Shown here one piece after another: positions 1 to 7,268 of a stretch of 35,652 nt of DNA (position 1 is its first letter; the number at the start of each line of letters is the position of its first letter). The DNA is taken from the NCBI GenBank assembly GCA_030765685.1, contig JAVCCB010000045.1, positions 1-35,652 on the forward strand. The letters run 5' to 3'. The DNA comes from Candidatus Tantalella remota (lineage in GTDB: Bacteria > Omnitrophota > Gorgyraeia > Tantalellales > Tantalellaceae). The notes beneath the pieces are model-generated. The model made no database searches. It saw only the letters and a program-made list of their open reading frames with translations, and was not told where the DNA came from. The position numbers and the translations under genes were made by a program.

Positions 1-102
1 AAACAGGATCAGCAGGATAAACAGGACCAGCAGGGCAAACAGGACCAGCAGGATAAACAGGACCAGCAGGATAAACAGGACCAGCAGGATAAACAGGACC
101 AG
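1..102 (+). repeat. In-frame 18-bp tandem repeat
   Basis: Five full copies plus a partial one of an 18-bp unit (aaacaggaccagcaggat with one- or two-base variants) run from the window edge to about base 102. Since 18 is a multiple of three, each unit adds six residues (KQDQQD or KQDQQG) without shifting the frame. The array continues to the left of the window by an unknown number of copies. Confidence 0.9.
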
Positions 103-318
103 GGGGACCAGCCCAGACGCGGCGGCGGCGAACCCGGAGAGGGGGATCCCGGACCTCAGCCTCAGCCGGGAGACGGCAATGAACCCATTGAAGGTCAGAT
201 GTCAGAGGAAGAAGCTGAGATGCTTTTAGCGGGACAGGAGGAAGAGGAAAGCCGGATGAGAGCGGAAAAACGAAATGTCAGTAAAGGACGAAGGCCACCG
301 GTGCTGCGCAATTGGTGA
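1..318 (+). CDS. BatC-like TPR protein, C-terminal part only (5' end outside window)
   Basis: Frame 1 is open from the first base to a TGA at 316-318, giving the last 105 residues of a protein that begins upstream. The visible part is a hydrophilic Lys/Gln/Asp repeat (unit KQDQQD), a Pro/Gly-rich linker, and an acidic end with EEEAEMLLAGQEEEE followed by a basic stretch ending PVLRNW. In BatC-like proteins (TPR, or VWA plus TPR) a tail of the type eAexLLxaLxxeE...kdW is usual, and the next two genes are BatD and BatE, so I assign it to the Bat operon by tail plus context. BatC-type proteins are thought to work in the envelope with the VWA proteins BatA/BatB. The TPR region itself is not in the window, so the assignment is partial. 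Confidence 0.7.
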   Translation, partial: KQDQQDKQDQQGKQDQQDKQDQQDKQDQQDKQDQGDQPRRGGGEPGEGDPGPQPQPGDGNEPIEGQMSEEEAEMLLAGQEEEESRMRAEKRNVSKGRRPPVLRNW

Positions 319-348
319 TCGATATTTAGTATTCAGTTTGGAGAGAGA

Positions 349-2190
349 ATGAAAAAAATAGCAGTTAGCTTATTAATAGTAGGTCTTTTGATGTCGGCTC
401 ATTCCGGAGCCGCGGCGGAGGACAGGTTTGAAGCCAGGATAGAGCGAGGCAGAGTATCCGTAGGGAACCCGTTGTATCTATATCTTACATTCAAAGGCGT
501 GCAGAACGTCTCGCGTCCCAAGGTCCCGGATGTGAACGGTGTAAAGATAAAATTTGTAGGGCCTTCGACGGAGATGTCTATAGTAAACGGTGTCGTCTCG
601 CAATCCGTTACTTTTACGTATCTTGTGATCCCCATGAAAGAAGGACGGTACAATTTGGGTCCTTTTTTCCTGACTTACCAGGGACAGTCTTACCGGGCGG
701 ACGCGGTGACTCTGATAGCTAGCGATCAGCCGGCCCCCGCGTCATCGTCATCGGGGCGAACATCATATTCCGCGTCGGGAGGCAGCGCGCCCTCAGGAGG
801 GTCCGTCCCCTATGTGAGCGACCGGATATTTCTTACGATGGAGACAGGTTCCAGGACCATGTATATTAACGAAGTCGTTCCGCTGATAATAAAAGTATAC
901 GTGAACAACATGGGGTTAAGGGACATAGAATACCCGTATTATGAGCATGAAGGGTTCTCTACCGGAGAATTCGATAAGCCTCTAAGAAGGACGGAAAGAT
1001 TTAAAGGTGTATCGTATGACCTCTTGGTGTTCAGGCAGGAGATCTTCGGTATCAAGGAAGGGAAATACACCCTCGGTCCGGCCAGGCTGAGCTGTAAGAT
1101 GGTGGTCAGGAGGAATGTAGGTAACCGGTCGTCCCTTTTTAGTATATTCGACGACGACAGCCTGAGCAACAGGTTCGGGTTCAAGACGTATCCCATAGAA
1201 CTTGAGTCGGACGCTATTCCCGTTATTATCCTTCCGTTCCCGGAAGAAAATAAGCCGGCATATTTTCACGGGGCTGTGGGCGACTTTGATATGGATGTAA
1301 ACGTAAGCCCGCGTAAAGTCAAGGTCGGGGACCCCATTACCGTACGAATAAGTATAAGCGGCAGAGGTAACCTTGACACGGTGACGGCGCCGCAGATAGA
1401 GACGGACGAGAATATAAAGATATATGAGCCGCAGGTGACGAAAAAAGGCAACAAGAAGATATATGAGCTCATACTTATACCGAAGAACACAAAAGTCAAA
1501 GAGACCCCGGCTGTAAACTTCAGTTTCTTTGATCCGACGCGAAAGAAATATAAGACTATAACCAAAGCTCCGGTGGCGATTGAAGTGCTGGAGCAGCCGG
1601 AATCCCAACGCGCCGTCAAGATGGTGTCTATGGCGGGAGAAAGTCATATGTTCTACCCGCAGGAGAAACTCGGGGAGGATATAGTTCATATCAAAGAGAA
1701 TATCGGCAAGTTGACCGAACGCGGGAAATACCTTTGTAACAACGGGATGTTTCTGGGGGCGCAGGCGGTTCCGCTGCTGCTTCTTATCGGATTTTTTGTG
1801 ACTTATCGCAGGAAAGAGCGCATGATGACGGATAAGAGTTATGCCAGGTTCCTGAAAGCTCCGAGAAAAGCGCGTTCAGGGATGGCGAAGGCAAAAGCGT
1901 ATCTTCGCAAAGGGGAGACAGCCCCGTTCTACGATACTATTTTCAAGACGCTTCAGAGCTATCTAAGCGGCCGGTTCGCTCTGCCTAAAGGTAACGTGAC
2001 GACAAGGGTGGTAGAGGAACGGTTGAAGCCGGCAGGATGTGATGAAAAGATACTTGAGATGCTGAAGGAAGTATTCCAAAGGTGCGAAATGGCAAGATAC
2101 GCTTCATCCGCCTTCGGAGAGGACGACGCCGAAGACATATTGGACAAAGTTAAACGGATAATCGATTATATGGAGAAGGTAAGAATATGA
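349..2190 (+). CDS. batD: BatD-family aerotolerance protein
   Basis: A 613-residue protein that fits BatD (oxygen-tolerance/BatD family). Residues 1-24 form a signal peptide (MKKIAVSLLIVGLL core, AAA-E cleavage). The large periplasmic part has repeated beta-sandwich-like segments with the family feature of 'rPkvPDvnGv' near residues 60-70. One transmembrane helix lies near residues 470-487 (VPLLLLIGFFVTY), followed by a basic cytoplasmic tail of about 125 residues. GAGAG precedes the ATG as a ribosome site. The stop overlaps the batE start in ATGA, so the two are translationally coupled. Known for the family: Bat proteins are linked to stress or aerotolerance and to MoxR/VWA systems; the biochemical role is not settled. 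The family assignment is firm, the role is inferred. Confidence 0.88.
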   Translation: MKKIAVSLLIVGLLMSAHSGAAAEDRFEARIERGRVSVGNPLYLYLTFKGVQNVSRPKVPDVNGVKIKFVGPSTEMSIVNGVVSQSVTFTYLVIPMKEGRYNLGPFFLTYQGQSYRADAVTLIASDQPAPASSSSGRTSYSASGGSAPSGGSVPYVSDRIFLTMETGSRTMYINEVVPLIIKVYVNNMGLRDIEYPYYEHEGFSTGEFDKPLRRTERFKGVSYDLLVFRQEIFGIKEGKYTLGPARLSCKMVVRRNVGNRSSLFSIFDDDSLSNRFGFKTYPIELESDAIPVIILPFPEENKPAYFHGAVGDFDMDVNVSPRKVKVGDPITVRISISGRGNLDTVTAPQIETDENIKIYEPQVTKKGNKKIYELILIPKNTKVKETPAVNFSFFDPTRKKYKTITKAPVAIEVLEQPESQRAVKMVSMAGESHMFYPQEKLGEDIVHIKENIGKLTERGKYLCNNGMFLGAQAVPLLLLIGFFVTYRRKERMMTDKSYARFLKAPRKARSGMAKAKAYLRKGETAPFYDTIFKTLQSYLSGRFALPKGNVTTRVVEERLKPAGCDEKILEMLKEVFQRCEMARYASSAFGEDDAEDILDKVKRIIDYMEKVRI

Positions 2191-3035
2191 AGATGCTTTT
2201 TTGTTCCGGAAAGGCCGCGCACTTGCGCTTAGCGGCATCAGCGTGCCTGTTGTTCGCTTGTTTCGCGGGAATATGCGCGGCTGGAGACGCCACAGACACG
2301 GGCGACAGTTCCCTGAAATTGTTCAACCGCGGGAACGTTTTCTATGAAAGAGGCGAGTATGACGCGGCAATAGGAGAATATGAAAAGATACTGGCCCGGG
2401 GGGAAGAGAGCGGAGCCGTTTGTTATAACCTCGCGGACTCTTATTTTAAGTCGGGCCAGCTGGGGCGGGCGATATTGAACTACGAGCGTGCGCTTGAGTT
2501 GCTCCCGCGGGACGCGGACGTTAACGCGAATTACAGGTTCGCCAGAGCCCGGATAAAAGGAAAAATAGTGCCCGAAAAAGGGTTCTGGGCCTGGTGGGCC
2601 CTGAGAGTGTATGACAGGAACTTTACCGTCGATGAACTTACTATGCTTTCGTCCGGGATGTACGTGTTCGCGCTTTTGTTCCTGACGGTGGCGCTTATAC
2701 GGGTAAACGGCCGGACATACTTTTTGGCCGGTACGGCTCTTTTAGTTGTTTTTATAGTCTTCAATTCGGCCGTTATATGGCACAAATACGACCGCATGAA
2801 GACCGGCGGGGTGATGGTCAAGTCCCGGGTGGAAGCGATGTTCGGTCCTTTTGAATCGGCTACCAAGTTCTTTGATCTTTATGAAGGGATGAGGGTGGAC
2901 GTTCTCAAAAAGAAAGAAGACTGGTATAAAGTGCGGCGAGCCGACGGCAAGGCGGGATGGGTAAGGGAAGACACAGTTGAAAAATTACAGGGATACGGCA
3001 ACGACCCGGCACCGCGGGCCATGCTTAAGATGTAA
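2187..3035 (+). CDS. batE: BatE-like protein: TPR, two membrane helices, SH3 domain
   Basis: A 282-residue envelope protein. Residues 1-31 are a signal/anchor segment. TPR units cover about residues 44-125 (NRGNVFYERGEYDAAIGEYE, then YNLADSYFKSGQLGRAILNY). Two hydrophobic helices follow at about 153-173 and 178-198, then a bacterial SH3-like module at about 208-268 (VKSRVEAMFGP, DWYKVRRADGKAGWV). TPR-TM-TM-SH3 is the standard BatE order. It starts inside the batD stop (ATGA) and ends 13 bases before metH, so the unrelated methionine synthase may be read from the same transcript. SH3 modules of this type usually bind peptidoglycan or peptides; the ligand here is unknown. Confidence 0.85.
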   Translation: MKMLFCSGKAAHLRLAASACLLFACFAGICAAGDATDTGDSSLKLFNRGNVFYERGEYDAAIGEYEKILARGEESGAVCYNLADSYFKSGQLGRAILNYERALELLPRDADVNANYRFARARIKGKIVPEKGFWAWWALRVYDRNFTVDELTMLSSGMYVFALLFLTVALIRVNGRTYFLAGTALLVVFIVFNSAVIWHKYDRMKTGGVMVKSRVEAMFGPFESATKFFDLYEGMRVDVLKKKEDWYKVRRADGKAGWVREDTVEKLQGYGNDPAPRAMLKM

Positions 3036-3048
3036 GGAGAAAGTGGAC

Positions 3049-6000
3049 ATGGGGATGACTTTAAGAGAAAAATTGCGTACGGAAACAGTGCTTCTTGACG
3101 GGGCTTTCGGGACCTACGCGCAGTCTCTCGGGCTGGCCGAGAAACATTTTAAGGACAGGCCTGGCTGTATGGAATACCTGTCTATCGCGAGTCCGGACTT
3201 TGTTACCAGGATACACTCTGATTATCTGGAAGCCGGGTCGGACGCGGTGGGAACAAATACTTTCGGCGGGAACGAGCTTAAGCTTGCCGAGTATGGACTC
3301 GGGAAAGAGGTCTATGAGGTGAATCTGGCCGCGACCAGACTCGCGCGTTCCGCCGCGGACAGTTTTTCCACTGAAAAAGCTCCCAGATACGTTCTTGGCA
3401 GTATAGGGCCTACCGGAAAGCTGCCGTCTTCTTCTGATCCGTCTCTTGGAAATATAAGTTATGAAGAGCTTAAAAGGATCTTTAGAGAGCAGGCTTACGC
3501 TATTATTGACGGCGGCGCGGACGCCATAATCATCGAGACCGGCCAGGATCTTTTGGAGATGAAAGCAGCGGCCAGTGGAGCTCTCGCGGCTATCCGCGAG
3601 AGGGACAGGGATCTTGTCCTTATAGCTCAATGTACGCTGGCCAATAACGGTCGTATGCTTCTTGGGACAGAGGTCTCGGCTGTCGCGGCTACGCTTGGGT
3701 ACCTTGATGTCGACATGATAGGTCTTAACTGCAGTACCGGCCCGCTCGAGATGGAACCGGCGGTATCTTTTCTCAGCGAAAACGCGTCTACTTACATCTC
3801 CTGTGTACCCAACGCGGGATTGCCTTTTGAGTCTGACGGGCAGACCGTTTATCCGCTGGGTCCCGAAGAAATGGCTGAGATAATATCAAGATTCATGAAG
3901 AAGTACCGGCTGGACGCGGTTGGCGGATGCTGCGGTACGGGTCCTGAGCATATAAAGTGCATACGCGAAGTATTGGGACGGTCCAAAAAAAGGAAAAGGA
4001 TCGTCAATAGGTCGTTTTCATCCTTTTACAAAGGTTATGATCTCGAAAGCATAAAGAAGCCGGTGGTGATAGGCGAACGTATTAACACCCAGGGATCGCG
4101 TAAGACGAAAAATATGCTTATCGACCGGGACTATGACGGCATAGTCGAACTGGGCAAGTATCAGCAGTCATCAGGCGCTCAGGTTCTTGACGTATGCAGC
4201 GTTCTTACCGAACGGCCCACCGAAGAGACGGACGCGGTTATCATCTTCAGGCGTCTTGCCGAGAGCGTTCAGGTGCCGCTTATGATAGATTCGACCGATG
4301 AAAAAGTAATAAAGGCCGCCCTGGAGAGTTATCCCGGCACGGCTTTTATAAATTCAGTTAATCTTGAGGATGGCGGGGATAAGGCGGGAAGAGTTTTTGC
4401 TCTCGCGAAAGAGCACGGCGCTTTTATAGTATGTCTGGCAATAGACGAGAAGAGTATGGCAAAGACGGTAGATGATAAACTCCGGATCGCCGAAAGATTA
4501 TATAAGACGGCTGTCGAGGGATACGGGATAGAACCGGGCAGGCTGCTCTTTGATCTGCTTACTTTCACATTGGGTACCGGAGAAAAAGAATATGAAGCTG
4601 CCGGCATAAATACCTGTGAAGCGATAAAAAGGTTCAAGAAAAAGTTTCCTGAAGCGCTTACGGTACTGGGAGTCAGTAATATATCTTTCGGACTTTCGAA
4701 AGAAGCGAGAAAAGCGCTTAACATGGTGTTCCTGTACCACGCGGTCCGCGCGGGACTGGACATGGCTATCGTCAACCCGTCCGAATTCGTCGAATATAAG
4801 GACATCCCGGCGAAAGACCGCAAATGCGCGGAAGACCTTGTCCTTAACGCTTCGAAAGGCGCCCTGGAAAAGGTGATCGATCATTTTTCACATAAAGCCC
4901 CCGAAACAGGGAAAACTGACGTATCTGAGGCAACCGACCTTTCGATAGAGGAGAGGCTCAAGAAATGTATTTTTGACAGGAATAAGACAGGTATCATCCC
5001 GCTCGTGGATGAGGCACGGGAGACTATTAAACCGGAGGATATTATAAACGATGTCCTTATGGTGGCCATGCGCGAGGTGGGAGACAGACTGGACTCAGGC
5101 GAGATGGTTTTGCCGTATGTCCTTCAGTCCGCTGAAGTGATGAGAAAAGCTATCGAATACCTTGAGGAATTCCTTCTCGTTTCTTCCGCGGGTTCCCGCG
5201 GGAAAGTGCTTCTCGCTACGGTCGCGGGCGACGTCCACGATATAGGGAAGAATTTGGTTAGGATGATACTCCATAATAACGGTTTTGAGATCCTGGACTT
5301 GGGAAAACAGGTGCCGGTGGAAAAAATAGTTGAAGAGGCAAGAAAGAACAATGTGGACGCGGTGGGCATGAGCGCTCTTCTTGTTTCGACAGCGCGTCAC
5401 ATGAAGACCTGTGTCCAGTCTATGCACGACGCCGGCCTGGATTATCCGATACTTATCGGCGGCGCGCCGGTGAACGAGAATTTCGCTAAAGAGATCTCGT
5501 ATCTCAATGACAGCAGTATTTACAAAGGGGGAGTGTTCTATGCCCGGGACGCTTTCACGGGTCTCAAGATAATGCAGGCGCTTATGGATCCTCCCTCGAA
5601 AGCCCAGGCGCTGGAGGAATACCTGGAACGGCCCGAAAGAGGTGCCGCGGACAGCGGCGCGGAAAAAGCGGTGGCGTCCGTGTCGGCGAGGAAGTCAGGC
5701 AGCGGGGATGTCCCGATCCCGCCTTTTTACGGAGCGCGCGCAATAAAGAATATCCCGGCGGACGCTGTTTTTGATCATCTTAATGAGCGCGCGGTGTTCG
5801 ACCTCGCATGGGGGTCGGATATCAAGGACAAGAAAGAAAAAGAACGGCTGATCACCGAGGAATACAGGCCGCTCCTGAAAGAGCTTAAAGAAGAGGCGCT
5901 GAGGGAAGGATGGCTGGACCTCAAAGCGGTTTACGGGTATTTTAAGTGCCGCCTCTCGGGTGATGATATGGACATACTGGACGAGAGCGGAAAGAAAGTG

Positions 6001-6432
6001 ATCTCGGAGATACATTTCCCCAGGACAGAAAAAGGCAATAGCGTTGCCGATTATTTCTCGGGTGAAAAAGATATTGTCGCGTTTCAGGCGGTGACGGTAG
6101 GCGGCAATATGAACAAAGCTATCGAAAAGATGACAGCCGCTAAAGAGGATACACGGGCGTTCCTTCTGCACGGAGTAAGCGTTCATCTCGCTGAAGCGCT
6201 AGCGGCGTATCTTCACGACAGGATAAGGGACGAACTCGGTATCGGGAAGAAGCAGGGGAAGAGGTATAGTCCCGGTTACCCATTATGGGGCGACCTCGCG
6301 GACCAGAAAAAGATATTCAAACTGCTGGACGTAGAAAAGCGTATCGGCGTAAGTTTGACGAAAGACTATCAGATGATACCCGAGCAGAGTACGACGGCGA
6401 TGGTAGTGCACAGCGATAGAGCCGAATATTGA
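3049..6432 (+). CDS. metH: Cobalamin-dependent methionine synthase
   Basis: Transfers the methyl group of 5-methyltetrahydrofolate to homocysteine through cobalamin, in the cytosol. I chose the ATG at 3049 because AAGGAG sits 9 bases upstream; an earlier in-frame ATG at 2977 would overlap batE by 59 bases. From 3049 the protein has 1127 residues. Order: homocysteine domain (1-300) with zinc ligands Cys228 (GLNCSTGP) and Cys294/Cys295 (GGCCGTGP); pterin domain (about 335-590, GERINTQGS, DVCSV); cobalamin cap (about 625-705); B12 domain with DVHDIGKNLV, the His ligand near residue 730; and a C-terminal AdoMet-dependent reactivation domain ending in RYSPGYP and YQMIPEQST. All modules are present, so the protein should be self-reactivating. 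It is somewhat shorter than the roughly 1227-residue E. coli enzyme. No cobalamin riboswitch lies upstream, because batE fills that space. Confidence 0.96.
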   Translation: MGMTLREKLRTETVLLDGAFGTYAQSLGLAEKHFKDRPGCMEYLSIASPDFVTRIHSDYLEAGSDAVGTNTFGGNELKLAEYGLGKEVYEVNLAATRLARSAADSFSTEKAPRYVLGSIGPTGKLPSSSDPSLGNISYEELKRIFREQAYAIIDGGADAIIIETGQDLLEMKAAASGALAAIRERDRDLVLIAQCTLANNGRMLLGTEVSAVAATLGYLDVDMIGLNCSTGPLEMEPAVSFLSENASTYISCVPNAGLPFESDGQTVYPLGPEEMAEIISRFMKKYRLDAVGGCCGTGPEHIKCIREVLGRSKKRKRIVNRSFSSFYKGYDLESIKKPVVIGERINTQGSRKTKNMLIDRDYDGIVELGKYQQSSGAQVLDVCSVLTERPTEETDAVIIFRRLAESVQVPLMIDSTDEKVIKAALESYPGTAFINSVNLEDGGDKAGRVFALAKEHGAFIVCLAIDEKSMAKTVDDKLRIAERLYKTAVEGYGIEPGRLLFDLLTFTLGTGEKEYEAAGINTCEAIKRFKKKFPEALTVLGVSNISFGLSKEARKALNMVFLYHAVRAGLDMAIVNPSEFVEYKDIPAKDRKCAEDLVLNASKGALEKVIDHFSHKAPETGKTDVSEATDLSIEERLKKCIFDRNKTGIIPLVDEARETIKPEDIINDVLMVAMREVGDRLDSGEMVLPYVLQSAEVMRKAIEYLEEFLLVSSAGSRGKVLLATVAGDVHDIGKNLVRMILHNNGFEILDLGKQVPVEKIVEEARKNNVDAVGMSALLVSTARHMKTCVQSMHDAGLDYPILIGGAPVNENFAKEISYLNDSSIYKGGVFYARDAFTGLKIMQALMDPPSKAQALEEYLERPERGAADSGAEKAVASVSARKSGSGDVPIPPFYGARAIKNIPADAVFDHLNERAVFDLAWGSDIKDKKEKERLITEEYRPLLKELKEEALREGWLDLKAVYGYFKCRLSGDDMDILDESGKKVISEIHFPRTEKGNSVADYFSGEKDIVAFQAVTVGGNMNKAIEKMTAAKEDTRAFLLHGVSVHLAEALAAYLHDRIRDELGIGKKQGKRYSPGYPLWGDLADQKKIFKLLDVEKRIGVSLTKDYQMIPEQSTTAMVVHSDRAEY

Positions 6433-6436
6433 TCGC

Positions 6437-6520
6437 GTAGTTAGATTCTAGATTCTTGATTCTCGTCCAGATTTAACTAGTAACTAGTATCTAGCATCAA
6501 GCATCAAGCATCGAGCTGAA
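6437..6520 (+). repeat. Heptad-phased intergenic array (copy 1 of a duplicated block)
   Basis: Five bases after the metH stop begins a run of degenerate 7-bp units: gtagtta, gattcta, gattctt, gattctc on the left, and agtatct, agcatca, agcatcg on the right, all in one phase from 6437 to about 6513. The left gattct(c) units are near reverse complements of the right (g)agcatc units, so the block can fold back on itself with G-U pairs. A second copy lies at 6720-6790. Confidence 0.8.
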
Positions 6521-6530
6521 TATTGACATG

Positions 6531-6617
6531 AGGACTGCAAGGTGCCCCGTGCTCAAACATGCTTTAACCTCGCTTCGCTCCGTTAAAGAACTGCGCGCGG
6601 GACAACCTTGCAGTCCT
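6531..6617 (+). repeat. Nested hairpin element between metH and the DUF6485 gene
   Basis: Exact 13-base arms aggactgcaaggt (6531-6543) and accttgcagtcct (6605-6617) enclose a second exact inverted repeat, ctttaac / gttaaag, whose loop is ctcgcttcgctcc. The 87-bp unit could be a structured RNA, a terminator lacking a T run, or a mobile palindrome. A truncated copy at about 6799-6873 keeps the inner hairpin but has lost the outer right arm, and its left arm has changed bases. Confidence 0.7.
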
Positions 6618-6654
6618 TGAGACGAGGCTTTTTCAGGTCCGACTAAAAGAGTAG

Positions 6655-6691
6655 TGTGTGTTTTTGGCACATCGAGTCCCAAAAACACACA
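6655..6691 (+). repeat. 13-bp perfect hairpin
   Basis: Arms tgtgtgtttttgg (6655-6667) and ccaaaaacacaca (6679-6691) pair perfectly around an 11-base loop. No T run follows on either strand, so a classical intrinsic terminator is unlikely. It lies between the two copies of the duplicated metH-downstream block. Confidence 0.65.
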
Positions 6692-6719
6692 TGCGGTAAG
6701 GCGGAATACTGAGCACGTA

Positions 6720-6873
6720 TCTATATTCTTGATTCTGGATTCTTGATTCTCGTCCAGATTTAACTAGTATCTAGCATCAAGCATCGAGCTGAATATTGAC
6801 ATGAGGATTGCGAGGTGCCCCGTGCTCAAACATGCTTTAACCTCGCTTCGCTCCGTTAAAGAACTGCGCGCGA
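6720..6873 (+). repeat. Second copy of the heptad array plus hairpin block
   Basis: Repeats the metH-downstream block: the phrase cgtccagatttaactagta occurs at 6464 and 6751, and the gagctgaatattgacatgag junction at 6513 and 6786. The second copy lacks 14 bases present in the first, one heptad in each of two runs. Similarity stops after gcgcgcg at about 6872. Confidence 0.8.
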
Positions 6874-6884
6874 CATTAGGAACA

Positions 6885-6958
6885 GTATTGAGTTATGGGT
6901 ATAGAGTATTGAGTAAAAAAGGAGCTCAAGAAAAACCCAATACGCAATACCCAATACC
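6885..6958 (+). repeat. Heptad-phased hairpin upstream of the DUF6485 gene
   Basis: Left units gtattga, gttatgg, gtataga, gtattga occupy 6885-6912; right units caatacg, caatacc, caatacc occupy 6938-6958. The halves are reverse-complementary, separated by an A-rich loop that contains ggagctc. The next bases lead into the aggagg ribosome site of the downstream gene. Confidence 0.75.
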
Positions 6959-6983
6959 TGATATTATTTTTAGGAGGAAAACC

Positions 6984-7190
6984 GTGGATTGTAAAAAAGA
7001 TGAAAATATGGAATTTTGCAACTGTTCGTATTCGTCATGTTCGCATACGGGCGTGTGCTGTGAATGTCTTCAATATCATTTAGGTTTAAGCCAGTTTCCA
7101 GCGTGTTTCTTCCCCGACGACATCGAAAAGACATACGACCGTAGCGTCGCTAACTTTGTGAAAGTCTGGCAAGAGAGAAAGCATATCTAA
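6984..7190 (+). CDS. DUF6485-type small cysteine-rich protein
   Basis: A 68-residue protein read from GTG at 6984, preceded by a strong TAGGAGGA ribosome site six bases upstream. The frame is open further upstream, but that part merely translates repeat DNA. The chain is rich in Cys (CNCSYSSCSHTGVCCECLQYH) followed by LPACFF-like (FPACFFPDDIEKTYDRS), the pattern of the DUF6485 family of small cytosolic proteins in anaerobes. The seven clustered cysteines suggest metal or Fe-S binding; the function is unknown. An alternative ATG at 7008 would drop the first eight residues but keep every motif. Confidence 0.8.
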   Translation: MDCKKDENMEFCNCSYSSCSHTGVCCECLQYHLGLSQFPACFFPDDIEKTYDRSVANFVKVWQERKHI

Positions 7191-7196
7191 AAGAAA

Positions 7197-7265
7197 GTAT
7201 CGGGTCCTGAGTACCGAGTATCGAGTTTTTGATACCCGATACCCGGTCCCCGATACTCGGTACTA
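7197..7265 (+). repeat. Heptad-phased hairpin ending three bases before the mnmG start
   Basis: Left units gtatcgg, gtcctga, gtaccga, gtatcga (7197-7224) and right units gataccc, gataccc, ggtcccc, gatactc, ggtacta (7231-7265) flank a six-base loop (gttttt). A 14-base exact inverted repeat joins 7210-7223 and 7251-7264. The array fills the gap between the DUF6485 stop and the mnmG ATG almost completely. Confidence 0.85.
7229..7257 (+). promoter_or_regulatory. Candidate sigma-70 promoter for mnmG inside the heptad array
   Basis: TTGATA at 7229-7234, a 17-base spacer, and GATACT at 7252-7257 resemble a -35/-10 pair. Transcription would start about 5 bases before the mnmG ATG at 7269, which has no Shine-Dalgarno sequence. 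The hexamers are made of the repeat units themselves, so the match could be incidental. Confidence 0.4.
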
Positions 7266-7268
7266 ATC

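Noticed and set aside
982-1689. A 235-codon minus-strand frame inside batD
   Set aside because: Antisense to a clear BatD gene with no domain pattern of its own.
2977-3048. The earlier metH start
   Set aside because: It would overlap batE by 59 bases, adds residues with no counterpart in MetH, and lacks a ribosome site, whereas 3049 has AAGGAG at the right distance.
2990-3048. A cobalamin riboswitch before metH
   Set aside because: The upstream sequence is coding (batE) and the 13-base gap is too short.
6655-6691. The 13-bp hairpin as the metH terminator
   Set aside because: It lies more than 220 bases after the stop and has no T run on either side.
6801-6983. The 61-codon upstream extension of the DUF6485 gene
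   Set aside because: It translates repeat DNA (the hairpin element and a heptad array), and a strong AGGAGG site marks the GTG at 6984 as the start.
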